Source of the DNA: Bermanella sp047621325
GTDB taxonomy: Bacteria; Pseudomonadota; Gammaproteobacteria; Pseudomonadales; Oceanobacteraceae
Direction of reading: 5' to 3'
DNA: 64,000 bases
Assembly (NCBI GenBank): GCA_047621325.1
Contig: JBLHLT010000002.1
Span: 165,546-229,545 of the forward strand
Shown: positions 35,631-43,736 of the stretch, one piece after another
Numbering within the stretch: position 1 is the first letter of the stretch
Layout of the letters: every line of letters begins with the position of its first letter
Translations under genes and position numbers: made by a program
Notes under the pieces: model-generated
What the model saw: only the letters and a program-made list of their open reading frames with translations
What the model was told of the DNA's origin: nothing
The model's database searches: none

Positions 35631-35681
35631 GTTGTAGATATTTTTGGATAGGTCGGGGTTTGCCCACCCTGCATTGTGCCG

Positions 35682-36110
35682 TTATTTACCAGTTGATGAT
35701 GCACATAGGCTGATTTCTTGTGTCATTCGGAGTAAATAGCCATCTGGATCTGAAACAATGAACTGCCTTTGTCCGTATGGTTCTCCGTGCTCAGTTTCAT
35801 ACCATACATCATATATAGGCTCGAAGAAATCTAGCCCAAACTCGATGACTTTATTTTTTGTGTGTTCAATATCAGGGGACCGAATAGATAGATTAATACC
35901 GCGGCCATAAGGTTTGATTAATTCGCCTGCAAGCCAGCTATCATGCCGTACTTCTTCAATCATTAACTGCGATTCATTTAATTCTAAAAAAGCAAAGTTT
36001 GGTTCTTCACGTTGATATTTTATTGTGAATCCAATAATGGATGTATAAAAATCTAGGCTTTTTTGAAAATTGGAAACATTAATTTCAGGGATTAAAGAAT
36101 TATAGTGCAT
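35682..36110 (-). CDS. VOC (glyoxalase/bleomycin-resistance) superfamily protein
   Basis: The 142-residue protein shows the paired beta-alpha-beta-beta-beta pattern of the VOC fold: LIPEINVSNFQKSLDFYTSI at the start and GRQFIVSDPDGYLLRMTQE at the end. It resembles bleomycin-resistance-protein-like VOC members, which bind rather than modify; function here is not fixed. I use the ATG at MHYNSLIPE, which fits the family; an upstream in-frame ATG would add 13 residues. Neither start has a good ribosome-binding site. Confidence 0.78.
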   Translation of the reverse strand: MHYNSLIPEINVSNFQKSLDFYTSIIGFTIKYQREEPNFAFLELNESQLMIEEVRHDSWLAGELIKPYGRGINLSIRSPDIEHTKNKVIEFGLDFFEPIYDVWYETEHGEPYGQRQFIVSDPDGYLLRMTQEISLCASSTGK

Positions 36111-36158
36111 TGTAAATAATACCAAATTTAATATTGTATTTATTCTCATCGCACAAGG

Positions 36159-37034
36159 TTAAAGATGCTCCACCTTAAAACCTTGATCTTTCAGCTGACT
36201 CAGTAAACCTTTTTCACCGTTAAGGTGTAATGTACCCACTAGGATAAATTCTTTGTTTTTGTCTTCGATAAATCTGGGAATCTGTGTCATCCAATTGTTG
36301 TTTCGGTTAACGATAAACGAGTGATAAACATCTGGGAATTGGCTTTTCATTTCGATGACAGGCTGCATGTTAGTAAAGTCTTCAATGTTGCCTTTACGCC
36401 AAGCGGTTTTCATTGCTTGAATCCACTGGGGTAAGCTCTCTACATCTCTAAGGGTGTATTCGATTGTAATATTTGGGTCTATTTTTTCTAGGGACTGTAA
36501 AAAGCCTAACTGTTCATCAATGGTTTCTAAGCTGGCGATTTTTTTACGATTGGCTTTGCCCTTGTCGTTAAAATGTTTATCGACGCCAAACTCGCTGATC
36601 ATGCCGAGTCTTTGATATTCCATCACGGTGATGATCAAAGACAATCCCCAAGGCTGATATTTTTCAAAATGGGCAATGGGCATTTGTCGTGTGGCTAAAA
36701 ACGCTTTAAGGGCTTGGTAGGTCTCAGGTTTAAGCTCGTTGCTGAGTGTGCGCTGATCATGGTAGGTCATAGACGTCATCATTTTAGCTTGTTGACTCGG
36801 ATGATTACTGGCGTCTATGTCTGTTTCAAATACGAGTGTGTCAGCATCTTGGTAGGCGATGTTGAATGCGTCAGGTAGCGGGTAGTCTTCTTTATTTAAA
36901 ATATGAATGGTGCCGCCTACATAAAAGTAGTTGTCGCCTTTACTCACTTTCCATACTGATGTTTCAGCAATGGCGTGACTGATAACGATGGTGAGTAAAA
37001 GAAAAACAGAAAATAGATTTTTTATAAAGTTCAT
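36159..37034 (-). CDS. TraB/GumN family protein
   Basis: The 291-residue exported protein has an N-terminal signal peptide ending near AIAETSVW. The TraB/GumN signatures are present: YVGGTIHILNKED, a central GVDKHFNDKG and FILVGTLHLNGEKGLL near the C-terminus. Members are thought to be metal-dependent peptidase-like proteins; the role in bacteria is poorly known. It lies between the VOC gene and the hem operon on the same strand, with a gap of 68 bp to hemY. Confidence 0.85.
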   Translation of the reverse strand: MNFIKNLFSVFLLLTIVISHAIAETSVWKVSKGDNYFYVGGTIHILNKEDYPLPDAFNIAYQDADTLVFETDIDASNHPSQQAKMMTSMTYHDQRTLSNELKPETYQALKAFLATRQMPIAHFEKYQPWGLSLIITVMEYQRLGMISEFGVDKHFNDKGKANRKKIASLETIDEQLGFLQSLEKIDPNITIEYTLRDVESLPQWIQAMKTAWRKGNIEDFTNMQPVIEMKSQFPDVYHSFIVNRNNNWMTQIPRFIEDKNKEFILVGTLHLNGEKGLLSQLKDQGFKVEHL

Positions 37035-37102
37035 AGCGTAAAGTCGATGGCAGTGCCGCTAACGATGGCAACACATCGTCAGCGGTTAGGTTAAAAGGTC
37101 AG

Positions 37103-38335
37103 TTAGTGTTCGGCCTTAGGCAGTGGTAAATCTGGCAAATCTAACCCCAAGCCTTGTCTTAACATGGCGATGGCTTTTTCGTTTTCATTGTTGGCTAGGT
37201 ATAAACGGCTTAGCTCACTGCGCACTTCTGCGCTGTTTTCTTGGGCAAGACTTGCTTCAAAATAACTTTGTGCATCTTCAAAAAGCTCGTTCATTAATGC
37301 GATGCGACCTAATGATAGTAATAGTACGGCATCGTTAGGGCGGTGCTTTAACTGATCTTTAGCAAACAGTAATTGGCGTTTCACTTCTTTGCCTTTTACC
37401 CAGCCGTATAAGCTCATGAGCTCATCACTAAAGTGATGTTGTAATAAATAACGCAATTGCGCTTCGGCTTCTTGTTGGGCGCCTAGGTGAATCAGGTGTT
37501 CGATAAATGCGTGGGCCAGCGGTAAAAAATCCATTTGTTTAATGGTACGGGTAGGGATATTTTTCCATACTTCTAATAATGCTTGTGGGTCTTTGCTTGC
37601 GGTATTGCGAGAACGAATCATGTGCTCGATGAGTTTGCCGTAGGCTTCAACTTCAAGGTCTTGGAATTTTTTATTGGGTAATAATTTATGTTTGTTTAGG
37701 CTAGGCAGTAGCTCAATAACGGCTTGCCAGTCTTCGAGTGCCATGTGGGCTTTAAGTAGCATCTTGTTGACGTATTGATGCTTGGGGAATTGTTTTTGTA
37801 AACGTAAACAGGTGGCTAAGCATTGCTCGAATTGCTCACGCTCCAACTGTAGTTGCGCTTGTTGCAAGCCAACGGCCAGCTCTGCGCCTTTGGTACTTTT
37901 TACCGCTTCAGCCATGAGTTCGTCACTGCGCTCGTAGTTGCCTGCCATTTGGGCGGCGCGGGCGGCGGCTAAATAGTTGATGATTTTGCCATTGCCGTGC
38001 GCACCAGCCATCAATAATTTTTCACTCTGTTTGAAATTGCCTTCTGCTAAATAGATTAAGCCTTTTACTGTTTTGCCAATGGCGCTTTTAATGCCACGCT
38101 GTTCTCGCCAGTTGCTTAACAGTGCAGGACTGCCCAGTAATGCCACCACTAAGTTTACTGCGGCGTAAATAGAAATTACGGTGGCCGTTATGATTAAAAT
38201 AAACACCCAAAGGCTGGTTTCTAATACCCAGTTTTGAAAGCTTACTAATACATAGCCACTGCCTTGTAACATGTAGTGGCCCAGTAACGTGCCGGCCAGC
38301 AATAATAAAATAATAAGGAGTAAGCGTTTGCTCAT
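37103..38335 (-). CDS. hemY: HemY, tetratricopeptide membrane protein of the hem operon
   Basis: The 410-residue protein has two N-terminal membrane helices (about 5-23 and 38-65) followed by TPR-like helical repeats (NFKQSEKLLMAGA, AEGN, DAVLLLSLGRIALMNELF). HemY is an inner-membrane protein tied to late haem synthesis. It overlaps hemX by one base and is the last gene of hemC-hemD-hemX-hemY. Confidence 0.93.
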   Translation of the reverse strand: MSKRLLLIILLLLAGTLLGHYMLQGSGYVLVSFQNWVLETSLWVFILIITATVISIYAAVNLVVALLGSPALLSNWREQRGIKSAIGKTVKGLIYLAEGNFKQSEKLLMAGAHGNGKIINYLAAARAAQMAGNYERSDELMAEAVKSTKGAELAVGLQQAQLQLEREQFEQCLATCLRLQKQFPKHQYVNKMLLKAHMALEDWQAVIELLPSLNKHKLLPNKKFQDLEVEAYGKLIEHMIRSRNTASKDPQALLEVWKNIPTRTIKQMDFLPLAHAFIEHLIHLGAQQEAEAQLRYLLQHHFSDELMSLYGWVKGKEVKRQLLFAKDQLKHRPNDAVLLLSLGRIALMNELFEDAQSYFEASLAQENSAEVRSELSRLYLANNENEKAIAMLRQGLGLDLPDLPLPKAEH

Positions 38336-39480
38336 TAAGCTTGCTCCCCTTTCTTAGTAGTTAACTCAGGTGTCTCTTTTAATGGCGCGGGTGTGGGTTT
38401 GTTTTCTATTTTTTTAGGTTCTGCTTTTTTTGTCGCAGGCATGTTTGCTGAGTCTTTGATGCTGCTTGGTGCGTAGGTGCGATCTTGCAATATCTGACGT
38501 AATAATCGCAATGAGCCACTGACCTGTGGTGCTGTTTGTTCGACGTTGATATTACTTAACGCATGGATGCTGTCTTGCAACACTTTAGCGTTATTGTGGC
38601 GAATGTTGCTGCTGATCCACTGGTGGGCGTTGCTCAAGCTGCTTTGATAGGTGCTGTTGTCCGCTTTTAATAATGCCCACTGCGCTTGTTCTAGCATGAG
38701 GTTGACGTTGTGTTCTAACAATTGGTATTGGCTTGCACTTAATGGTGCGCTGAAGGCGTCGTTACGGTGACGAATGCTCACCAGTGATAATAATTGCTGC
38801 CACAGGCCAGAGCTGGCGGTTGGTTGCTCGTTTGTGGTGTCGCTTGCGGTGTTGGCCGATTCGGCTGGGGTAAATTCAGCAGGAGGTTGAATGCTGTCGT
38901 GCACTAACGCTTTTAACGCTTGCAGTTGGCTGTAAATCCCTTGGCGATCTAATTGGCTGTGTTGGCCCAGTAGTAACATTTCTTTAGCGATTTGTTCGCG
39001 CACAACTAACAACGCAGGGTCGTCTAGGTTTGCCAGTACTTGGTTGGCGGCATCGAATAATCCGTGGGCGCCTTTGAATTCGTTTTGTAAATACACGCGC
39101 TGATTCGCCAGGCGTAATAGATATTCGGTTTCGGCGAGTTTCCAATCGTCTAAGCGGGCCCCCGGAATTTGGTTCAAGGTGTGCTGCATAAACGCGAGCT
39201 GGCCTTGCATTTCGATAAGCGATTTTTGACTTTGCTCGTATAAGCTTTGTTGCTTGCCGTTTTGCATGGCTTGCTGTTGGCTTTGTTGCGTCACGCTTTG
39301 CAGTTGTTGTTCTAGTGCGCTTTGGTTACGTAACAGAATTTCAATGCGATATTGCGCAAACACAAGTGCTGCAATGATCAGTACGGCCACCAATAAAAAC
39401 CAAGGTGTGCGGCTACGATTGCTTTTAGTGTCTTTATTCGGCAGAGCTTTGTTGCTGTTATTTGGCTGCTGATCACTCAC
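38335..39480 (-). CDS. hemX: HemX, uroporphyrinogen-III methyltransferase-like membrane protein
   Basis: The 381-residue protein has a short cytoplasmic N-terminus rich in Asn/Lys/Ser, one membrane helix (WFLLVAVLIIAALVFA), a coiled-coil stretch rich in Gln, and a folded region of HemX type (AETEYLLRLANQRVYL). The C-terminal tail is Lys/Pro-rich. The methyltransferase annotation is historical and activity is not shown. It lies between hemD and hemY. Confidence 0.92.
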   Translation of the reverse strand: MSDQQPNNSNKALPNKDTKSNRSRTPWFLLVAVLIIAALVFAQYRIEILLRNQSALEQQLQSVTQQSQQQAMQNGKQQSLYEQSQKSLIEMQGQLAFMQHTLNQIPGARLDDWKLAETEYLLRLANQRVYLQNEFKGAHGLFDAANQVLANLDDPALLVVREQIAKEMLLLGQHSQLDRQGIYSQLQALKALVHDSIQPPAEFTPAESANTASDTTNEQPTASSGLWQQLLSLVSIRHRNDAFSAPLSASQYQLLEHNVNLMLEQAQWALLKADNSTYQSSLSNAHQWISSNIRHNNAKVLQDSIHALSNINVEQTAPQVSGSLRLLRQILQDRTYAPSSIKDSANMPATKKAEPKKIENKPTPAPLKETPELTTKKGEQA

Positions 39481-39512
39481 AAGATGAATCCTTTGCTATT
39501 GCCTGCGGTTAG

Positions 39513-40277
39513 TTAGCTAGAGTGCGTTATCTTACGTAAACAGTCTAGCAACCCCTGTGCATTTATTTTGGGGCATACGTGGATGTTTTGAATGTGAAGG
39601 GCAGGTGCCATGTTGGCGATGCGTTCACTGGGGACCAAAACATGCACGTTTTGTTTTTGTTCGGTGGTTAGTTGGGTAGCCAGTTGATGCAGCATTTCAC
39701 CACTGGTGAGCAGCGCATAGTGTATTTGATGTTCACGCAATAGTGCGGCCAGTTCACCTTGTGCAAAGGTGACGGGCTCGCGCTGGTATAGCTCACAATA
39801 TTCGACGGTTGCACCGCGTTGGGTGAGCGATTGCGCGAGATGCTCTCGGCCCCCGACGCCACGAAAAATCAGTACTTTTTTATGGCTTAAATCTTGGTTT
39901 AAGCCGGCCAATTCAAGCAAGCCTTCGCTGTGGTTATGCTCCGGCAGCTGCATATCAATGCCCAAGGTTTTAAAAGCTAAAGCACTACTTGGGCCCACTG
40001 CATACCAGTCGATGCCCTCGGGCATTTGTGGCCAGTATTGGTCGATTAAATCCACCGCTAAGCTGGATGCGTTACCGCTAACGGAAATCACCACATCATA
40101 AATATCTAAATCCATGATGTGCTGCTTCATGCGATGAAACGCCGCGCCGTGCTGTTCATTAAACGGGGCAATGCGCAACAACGGTTGATGCACACAATGC
40201 CAATTGGCTTGCGTGAGGGCATTGATCAGTTCGTCCGCTTGGCCTTGGGGCCGCGTGATTAAGATGGACTTATGCAC
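39513..40277 (-). CDS. hemD: Uroporphyrinogen-III synthase
   Basis: The 254-residue protein cyclises hydroxymethylbilane to uroporphyrinogen III. HemD is poorly conserved; visible family parts are LITRPQGQADEL at the start, GPSSALAFKTLGI, IFRGVGGREHLAQSL and a C-terminal LLTSGEMLHQLATQL. It sits 22 bp after hemC (40300), and hemX follows. Confidence 0.93.
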   Translation of the reverse strand: MHKSILITRPQGQADELINALTQANWHCVHQPLLRIAPFNEQHGAAFHRMKQHIMDLDIYDVVISVSGNASSLAVDLIDQYWPQMPEGIDWYAVGPSSALAFKTLGIDMQLPEHNHSEGLLELAGLNQDLSHKKVLIFRGVGGREHLAQSLTQRGATVEYCELYQREPVTFAQGELAALLREHQIHYALLTSGEMLHQLATQLTTEQKQNVHVLVPSERIANMAPALHIQNIHVCPKINAQGLLDCLRKITHSS

Positions 40278-40299
40278 AGCTTGCCTTTTGTAGAGAGAG

Positions 40300-41259
40300 T
40301 TACTTGATCTGACGACCGTAAACTTCCGTTAAAATTTCGCCAGCGCCTTTGGCTAAAAGATTCTCAGCCGCTTGAATACCCAGTGTTTCAGCATCATCTA
40401 CGTGACCGGTAATTTCTGTGCGCACGATGGTTTGGCCATCTTCACTGCCCACTAGGCCGCGTAAAAAAAGCTGATCGCCATCTAGTGTGGCGTAACACGC
40501 GATAGGCACTTGGCAGCCGCCTTCTAAGCGACGATTAAGGGCGCGCTCAGCGGTGACTCGGTATGCGCTTTCTTGGTGGTGCAGAGGCGCTAATAATGCC
40601 TGAGTGGCGGTGTCATCAATGCGACACTCTATTCCCACCGCACCTTGGCCACCAGCCGGCAGGCTGATTTCATCATTTATAAAGTCAGCGATGCGCTCTT
40701 GCAGTTCTAAGCGAATTAAACCGGCGCTGGCTAAGATGATGGCGTCAAATTCGCCGGCATCTAGTTTGCCTAAGCGGGTTTGTACGTTACCGCGCAAACT
40801 GGTGATGTTTAGGTCTGGACGAGCGGCTAACATTTGGCACTGACGACGCAGGCTTGATGTGCCTAAGCGTGCACCTTGGGGTAAATCCATTAAGGTTTTG
40901 TATTGGTTGGATACAAACGCATCGGTTGGGTTTTCACGTTCACAAATCACGCTTAAACCTAACCCTTCTGGAAACTCCATTGGCACGTCTTTCATACTGT
41001 GCACGGCGATGTCGGCACGGCCATCGAGCATGGCGGCTTCTAATTCTTTAACGAATAAACCCTTACCACCAATTTTAGCCAATGGCGTATCTAGGATAAT
41101 GTCACCTTGGGTGGTGAAGGTAACCAGTTCGACTTCTAGCCCTGGGTGAAAGCGCTGTAATTCGGCTTTCACGTATTCTGCTTGCCATAAGGCCAGTTTG
41201 CTTTTACGGGTAGCGATGCGCAGCGGCTTGCTGATCTTGGCAGAGGAAGTGGCAGACAT
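40300..41259 (-). CDS. hemC: Porphobilinogen deaminase (hydroxymethylbilane synthase)
   Basis: The 319-residue enzyme links four porphobilinogens. The dipyrromethane-cofactor cysteine is in LEGGCQVPIACY, and the substrate-binding region IATRKSKLALWQA and HSMKDVPMEFPEGL are present. I use the ATG opening MSATSSAKISKPL, with GAGG 5 nt upstream; a longer frame adds 15 residues. First gene of the hemCDXY operon, diverging from an enoyl-CoA hydratase gene. Confidence 0.96.
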   Translation of the reverse strand: MSATSSAKISKPLRIATRKSKLALWQAEYVKAELQRFHPGLEVELVTFTTQGDIILDTPLAKIGGKGLFVKELEAAMLDGRADIAVHSMKDVPMEFPEGLGLSVICERENPTDAFVSNQYKTLMDLPQGARLGTSSLRRQCQMLAARPDLNITSLRGNVQTRLGKLDAGEFDAIILASAGLIRLELQERIADFINDEISLPAGGQGAVGIECRIDDTATQALLAPLHHQESAYRVTAERALNRRLEGGCQVPIACYATLDGDQLFLRGLVGSEDGQTIVRTEITGHVDDAETLGIQAAENLLAKGAGEILTEVYGRQIK

Positions 41260-41407
41260 AGTGGCCTCAATGAGAATGTAAATTGGCCGTATAATACGGC
41301 ACATTCAATTAATTTTCAGGCTGTTTTGCTGATATTAGTCAGGCTTTAGCGTTAAACTGCCGCCTCGTTAAACAGTTTCGATTTAATTTTAGAAATAGGG
41401 CAACCAT

Positions 41408-42163
41408 ATGATTACGACTTCGCTTGAAAATCGTGTTTTAACTATTAGTTTCGATCGCGCTGATAAGAAAAACGCCATCACCAATGAAATGTACACTGCA
41501 GCCGAGCAAACGTTATTAGACAGTGCCGACAACAAAGATGTACGTGTTGTCTTGTTTAAAGGCGAAGGCGGCAACTTTACCAGTGGTAATGATATGGCGG
41601 CGTTTTTGTCCATGTCGGCCATTGCTGAGCCACCGGTGTTAAAATTTTTGTTGGCGTTGGCGCGTTTTCCTAAGCCAGTTGTGACGGCGGTAAATGGTTT
41701 GGCCATTGGTATTGGTACAACCATGTTGGCCCATTGCGATTATGTAGTTGCCGCAGATGACGTGCGTTTTAAAATGCCGTTTGTGGATTTAGGTTTGTGC
41801 CCTGAAGGTGGTTCAAGTTTGTTGTTCCCGCGTTTTATGGGTCATGCCTTGGCCTCTGAGTTATTAATTTTGGGTGACTTTTTTGATGCACAAAAAGCGT
41901 TGCAGGTGGGCCTTGTGAATAAAGTGGCCTCTGTGGATGAAACCCTAGCGCAAGCAACGAAAGTGGCGACTACCTTAGCCGCTAAACCTCCTGCTGCGGT
42001 GCGTAACGCTAAAGCCATGTTGAAAAAAGAATATTTGAAAGAATTGGATCAAGTTGTGATTGATGAGATCAAACAATTATGCGCCATGGTGACCGGTGAA
42101 GAGTGCCAAGAAGCCCTTGCCGCGTTTGCGCAAAAACGTGCACCTGATTTTTCAAACTTCTAA
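41408..42163 (+). CDS. Enoyl-CoA hydratase/isomerase family protein
   Basis: The 251-residue crotonase-fold protein shows the oxyanion-hole glycines in GNFTSGNDMAAF and AVNGLAIGIGTT, and the region VDLGLCPEGGSSLL that carries one catalytic acidic position. It probably acts on acyl-CoA in fatty-acid breakdown, but hydratase and isomerase cannot be told apart by eye. It diverges from hemC; the DnaA-box repeat block follows it. Confidence 0.87.
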   Translation: MITTSLENRVLTISFDRADKKNAITNEMYTAAEQTLLDSADNKDVRVVLFKGEGGNFTSGNDMAAFLSMSAIAEPPVLKFLLALARFPKPVVTAVNGLAIGIGTTMLAHCDYVVAADDVRFKMPFVDLGLCPEGGSSLLFPRFMGHALASELLILGDFFDAQKALQVGLVNKVASVDETLAQATKVATTLAAKPPAAVRNAKAMLKKEYLKELDQVVIDEIKQLCAMVTGEECQEALAAFAQKRAPDFSNF

Positions 42164-42225
42164 TCACCGTAATTTAGACTAAAGCATAAGTGACCCTAGG
42201 GGGTAAGTGATACATTCTAGGGCAC

Positions 42226-42248
42226 TTGTGCACAGTTTCTGTGGATAA
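42226..42248. promoter_or_regulatory. DnaA-box-like palindrome, unit 1
   Basis: TTGTGCACA (one mismatch to TTATNCACA), GTTTC, TGTGGATAA (perfect box on the opposite strand). Confidence 0.7.
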
Positions 42249-42360
42249 CATGCTGGATAACTTAGGGACACATTGCTACAGCAGGTATAGGCAGTGTTAA
42301 GTTCTTAAATTGGTTAAAAACACACCATAAATCAAACACTTAAAAATTGTGGGCAAAAAG

Positions 42361-42383
42361 TTACACACAGTTTCTGTGGATAA
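42361..42383. promoter_or_regulatory. DnaA-box-like palindrome, unit 2
   Basis: TTACACACA (one mismatch to TTATNCACA), GTTTC, TGTGGATAA (perfect). The 5-base spacer is identical in all three units. Confidence 0.7.
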
Positions 42384-42508
42384 AAATAGGGATAACCATG
42401 GGACACTTGTCTACAGCCCTAGAAGCCAGTATCTATGGGGTCAATTGGTTAAAAAACAACAGCTTAGCAAAGTGTGATGACCGGTTAGTCCAGTAATACA
42501 AATAAAGG

Positions 42509-42531
42509 TTATGCACAGTTTCTGTGGATAA
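42509..42531. promoter_or_regulatory. DnaA-box-like palindrome, unit 3
   Basis: TTATGCACA (perfect to TTATNCACA), GTTTC, TGTGGATAA (perfect): two consensus boxes facing each other. Confidence 0.75.
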
Positions 42532-42609
42532 AACATTGAATAACGTTGGGACACATGTCGCTACCCCCCGTCATGGCCCAACTTCACTTAAATTGGTTGA
42601 AAACAACAC

Positions 42610-42963
42610 ATGCTGTACGGACTCATAATATTGATCGCCTTTTTGCTACTGGGCGATTTTTTAGCGGCACTTTTAGGCTGGCCTGTACCGGGTTCAGTGA
42701 TGGGCATGTTGTTGTTATTTGTTGTGCTTGTGATTCGTGGCGGCATTAGTGTGCCCTTAAAACAATCGAGCCAAGGATTACTGCCTTACTTACCGTTATT
42801 CATCGTGCCTGCGTCTGTGGGTATCGTTAATCATATGGATGTCGTCCGTGAAGAAGGGGTGTTAATTGTCACGGCCATGATTGTCAGTCTTGCGATTGGG
42901 ATTCCAGTGTGTGGTTGGCTTGCACAAAAAGCCATTAGCCTTAAGGCAGGTGGTCGTTCATGA
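42610..42963 (+). CDS. lrgA: CidA/LrgA family membrane protein
   Basis: The 117-residue protein has four hydrophobic segments and the family text GDFLAALLGWPVPGSVMGM. CidA/LrgA proteins are holin/antiholin-like or transport partners of LrgB (in some bacteria, small-molecule uptake). There is no clear ribosome-binding site before the ATG, which lies at the end of the third repeat unit. It overlaps lrgB by 4 bp (ATGA). Confidence 0.92.
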   Translation: MLYGLIILIAFLLLGDFLAALLGWPVPGSVMGMLLLFVVLVIRGGISVPLKQSSQGLLPYLPLFIVPASVGIVNHMDVVREEGVLIVTAMIVSLAIGIPVCGWLAQKAISLKAGGRS

Positions 42964-43673
42964 ATCTGCAATGGCAAAGCGCTTGGGACACCATCTGGTT
43001 AAGCCCGTATTTAGGTTTGTTTTTAACGCTGCTGAGTTTTCAGTTTGGTTTGTGGTTGTTTCGCATTAGTGCACAAAAACCATTTTTGCACCCCGTCATG
43101 GTGAGCGTAGTGAGTTTGTGTGCGGTGGTATTACTCACCGATTTAAGTTATGCGCGCTACATGGACAGCGCGCATATGATCAGCCAGTTTTTAGGCCCGG
43201 TGATTGTGGCATTGGCGATTCCGCTTTATGAAAACTTAAAGGCTTTGCGCCAATACTGGTTGCCGTTTTTATTAAGCAATGTATTGGGTGGGGCTGTGAC
43301 CATCTTGGTGGCGGTGGCCATTTTGTATTGTGCAGGCGGCTCGGACATGAGCGTAAACTCCATGTGGACAAAATCCATTACCACCGCGTTTGCTTTACAA
43401 ATAGCCCCTCAAATCGGCGGCATGGCGGCCATTGCTGCTGCAATTATTATGTTTACCGGTATCTTAGGTGCGTTGATGGCACCGGCTTTGTTTCGCTGGT
43501 TTAATATTACAGCGGCCCCCGCGCAGGGTTGCGCGTTGGGTGTGTGTGCCCATGCAGTTGGCACAGCCAAAGCATTAGAATATGGCAGCGAACAAGGCGC
43601 GTTTGCCGCATTAAGTATGAGTTTTATGGGTATTTTGTGCGCGTTTACCTTGCCGTTTTTATTGGCGGTGTAA
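42960..43673 (+). CDS. lrgB: LrgB family membrane protein
   Basis: The 237-residue protein has several membrane helices and the LrgB pattern: FLGPVIVALAIPLYENLKAL, FALQIAPQIGGMAAIAA, and GCALGVCAHAVGTAKALEYG near the C-terminus. It forms the partner of LrgA/CidA. The operon closes with a strong terminator. Confidence 0.93.
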   Translation: MNLQWQSAWDTIWLSPYLGLFLTLLSFQFGLWLFRISAQKPFLHPVMVSVVSLCAVVLLTDLSYARYMDSAHMISQFLGPVIVALAIPLYENLKALRQYWLPFLLSNVLGGAVTILVAVAILYCAGGSDMSVNSMWTKSITTAFALQIAPQIGGMAAIAAAIIMFTGILGALMAPALFRWFNITAAPAQGCALGVCAHAVGTAKALEYGSEQGAFAALSMSFMGILCAFTLPFLLAV

Positions 43674-43694
43674 TGCATTTAGTTTTGAAATAAA

Positions 43695-43722
43695 AAAAGC
43701 GCAGTCGAGCTGCGCTTTTATA
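43695..43722 (+). terminator. Terminator after lrgB
   Basis: AAAAGCGCAG pairs with CTGCGCTTTT (loop TCGAG). Confidence 0.85.
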
Positions 43723-43736
43723 CTTGCATGTAACCC

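Larger units (their letters stand above)
42226..42609. repeat. Three tandem imperfect repeats with palindromic DnaA-box pairs
   Basis: Three units start at 42226, 42361 and 42509 (spacing 135 and 148 bp). Each has the same order: a left 9-mer near TTATNCACA, the 5-base spacer GTTTC, a perfect TGTGGATAA (reverse of TTATCCACA), a following ATAAC, GGGACAC, CTAC, and about 60 bases later AATTGGTTAAAAACA-type sequence. The third unit ends at the lrgA start. The whole 446-bp interval 42164-42609 has no convincing gene and no GATC site. In the E. coli oriC and datA, such boxes bind DnaA. Confidence 0.92.

Noticed and set aside
35651..35669. Another REP element near the VOC gene
   Set aside because: GGTCGGGGTTTGCCCACCC hints at the GTAGG family, but the palindrome is incomplete, so it is mentioned only as a weak relative.
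42164..42609. Direct claim that this is the chromosomal oriC
   Set aside because: DnaA-box pairs are present, but there is no adjacent dnaA, dnaN, rpmH or mnmG, no GATC clusters and no obvious AT-rich 13-mer array. I report it as a DnaA-box repeat only.
42546..42749. Plus-strand frame starting in the third DnaA-box repeat
   Set aside because: It overlaps lrgA in another frame, and lrgA has clear family text, so this is a shadow.
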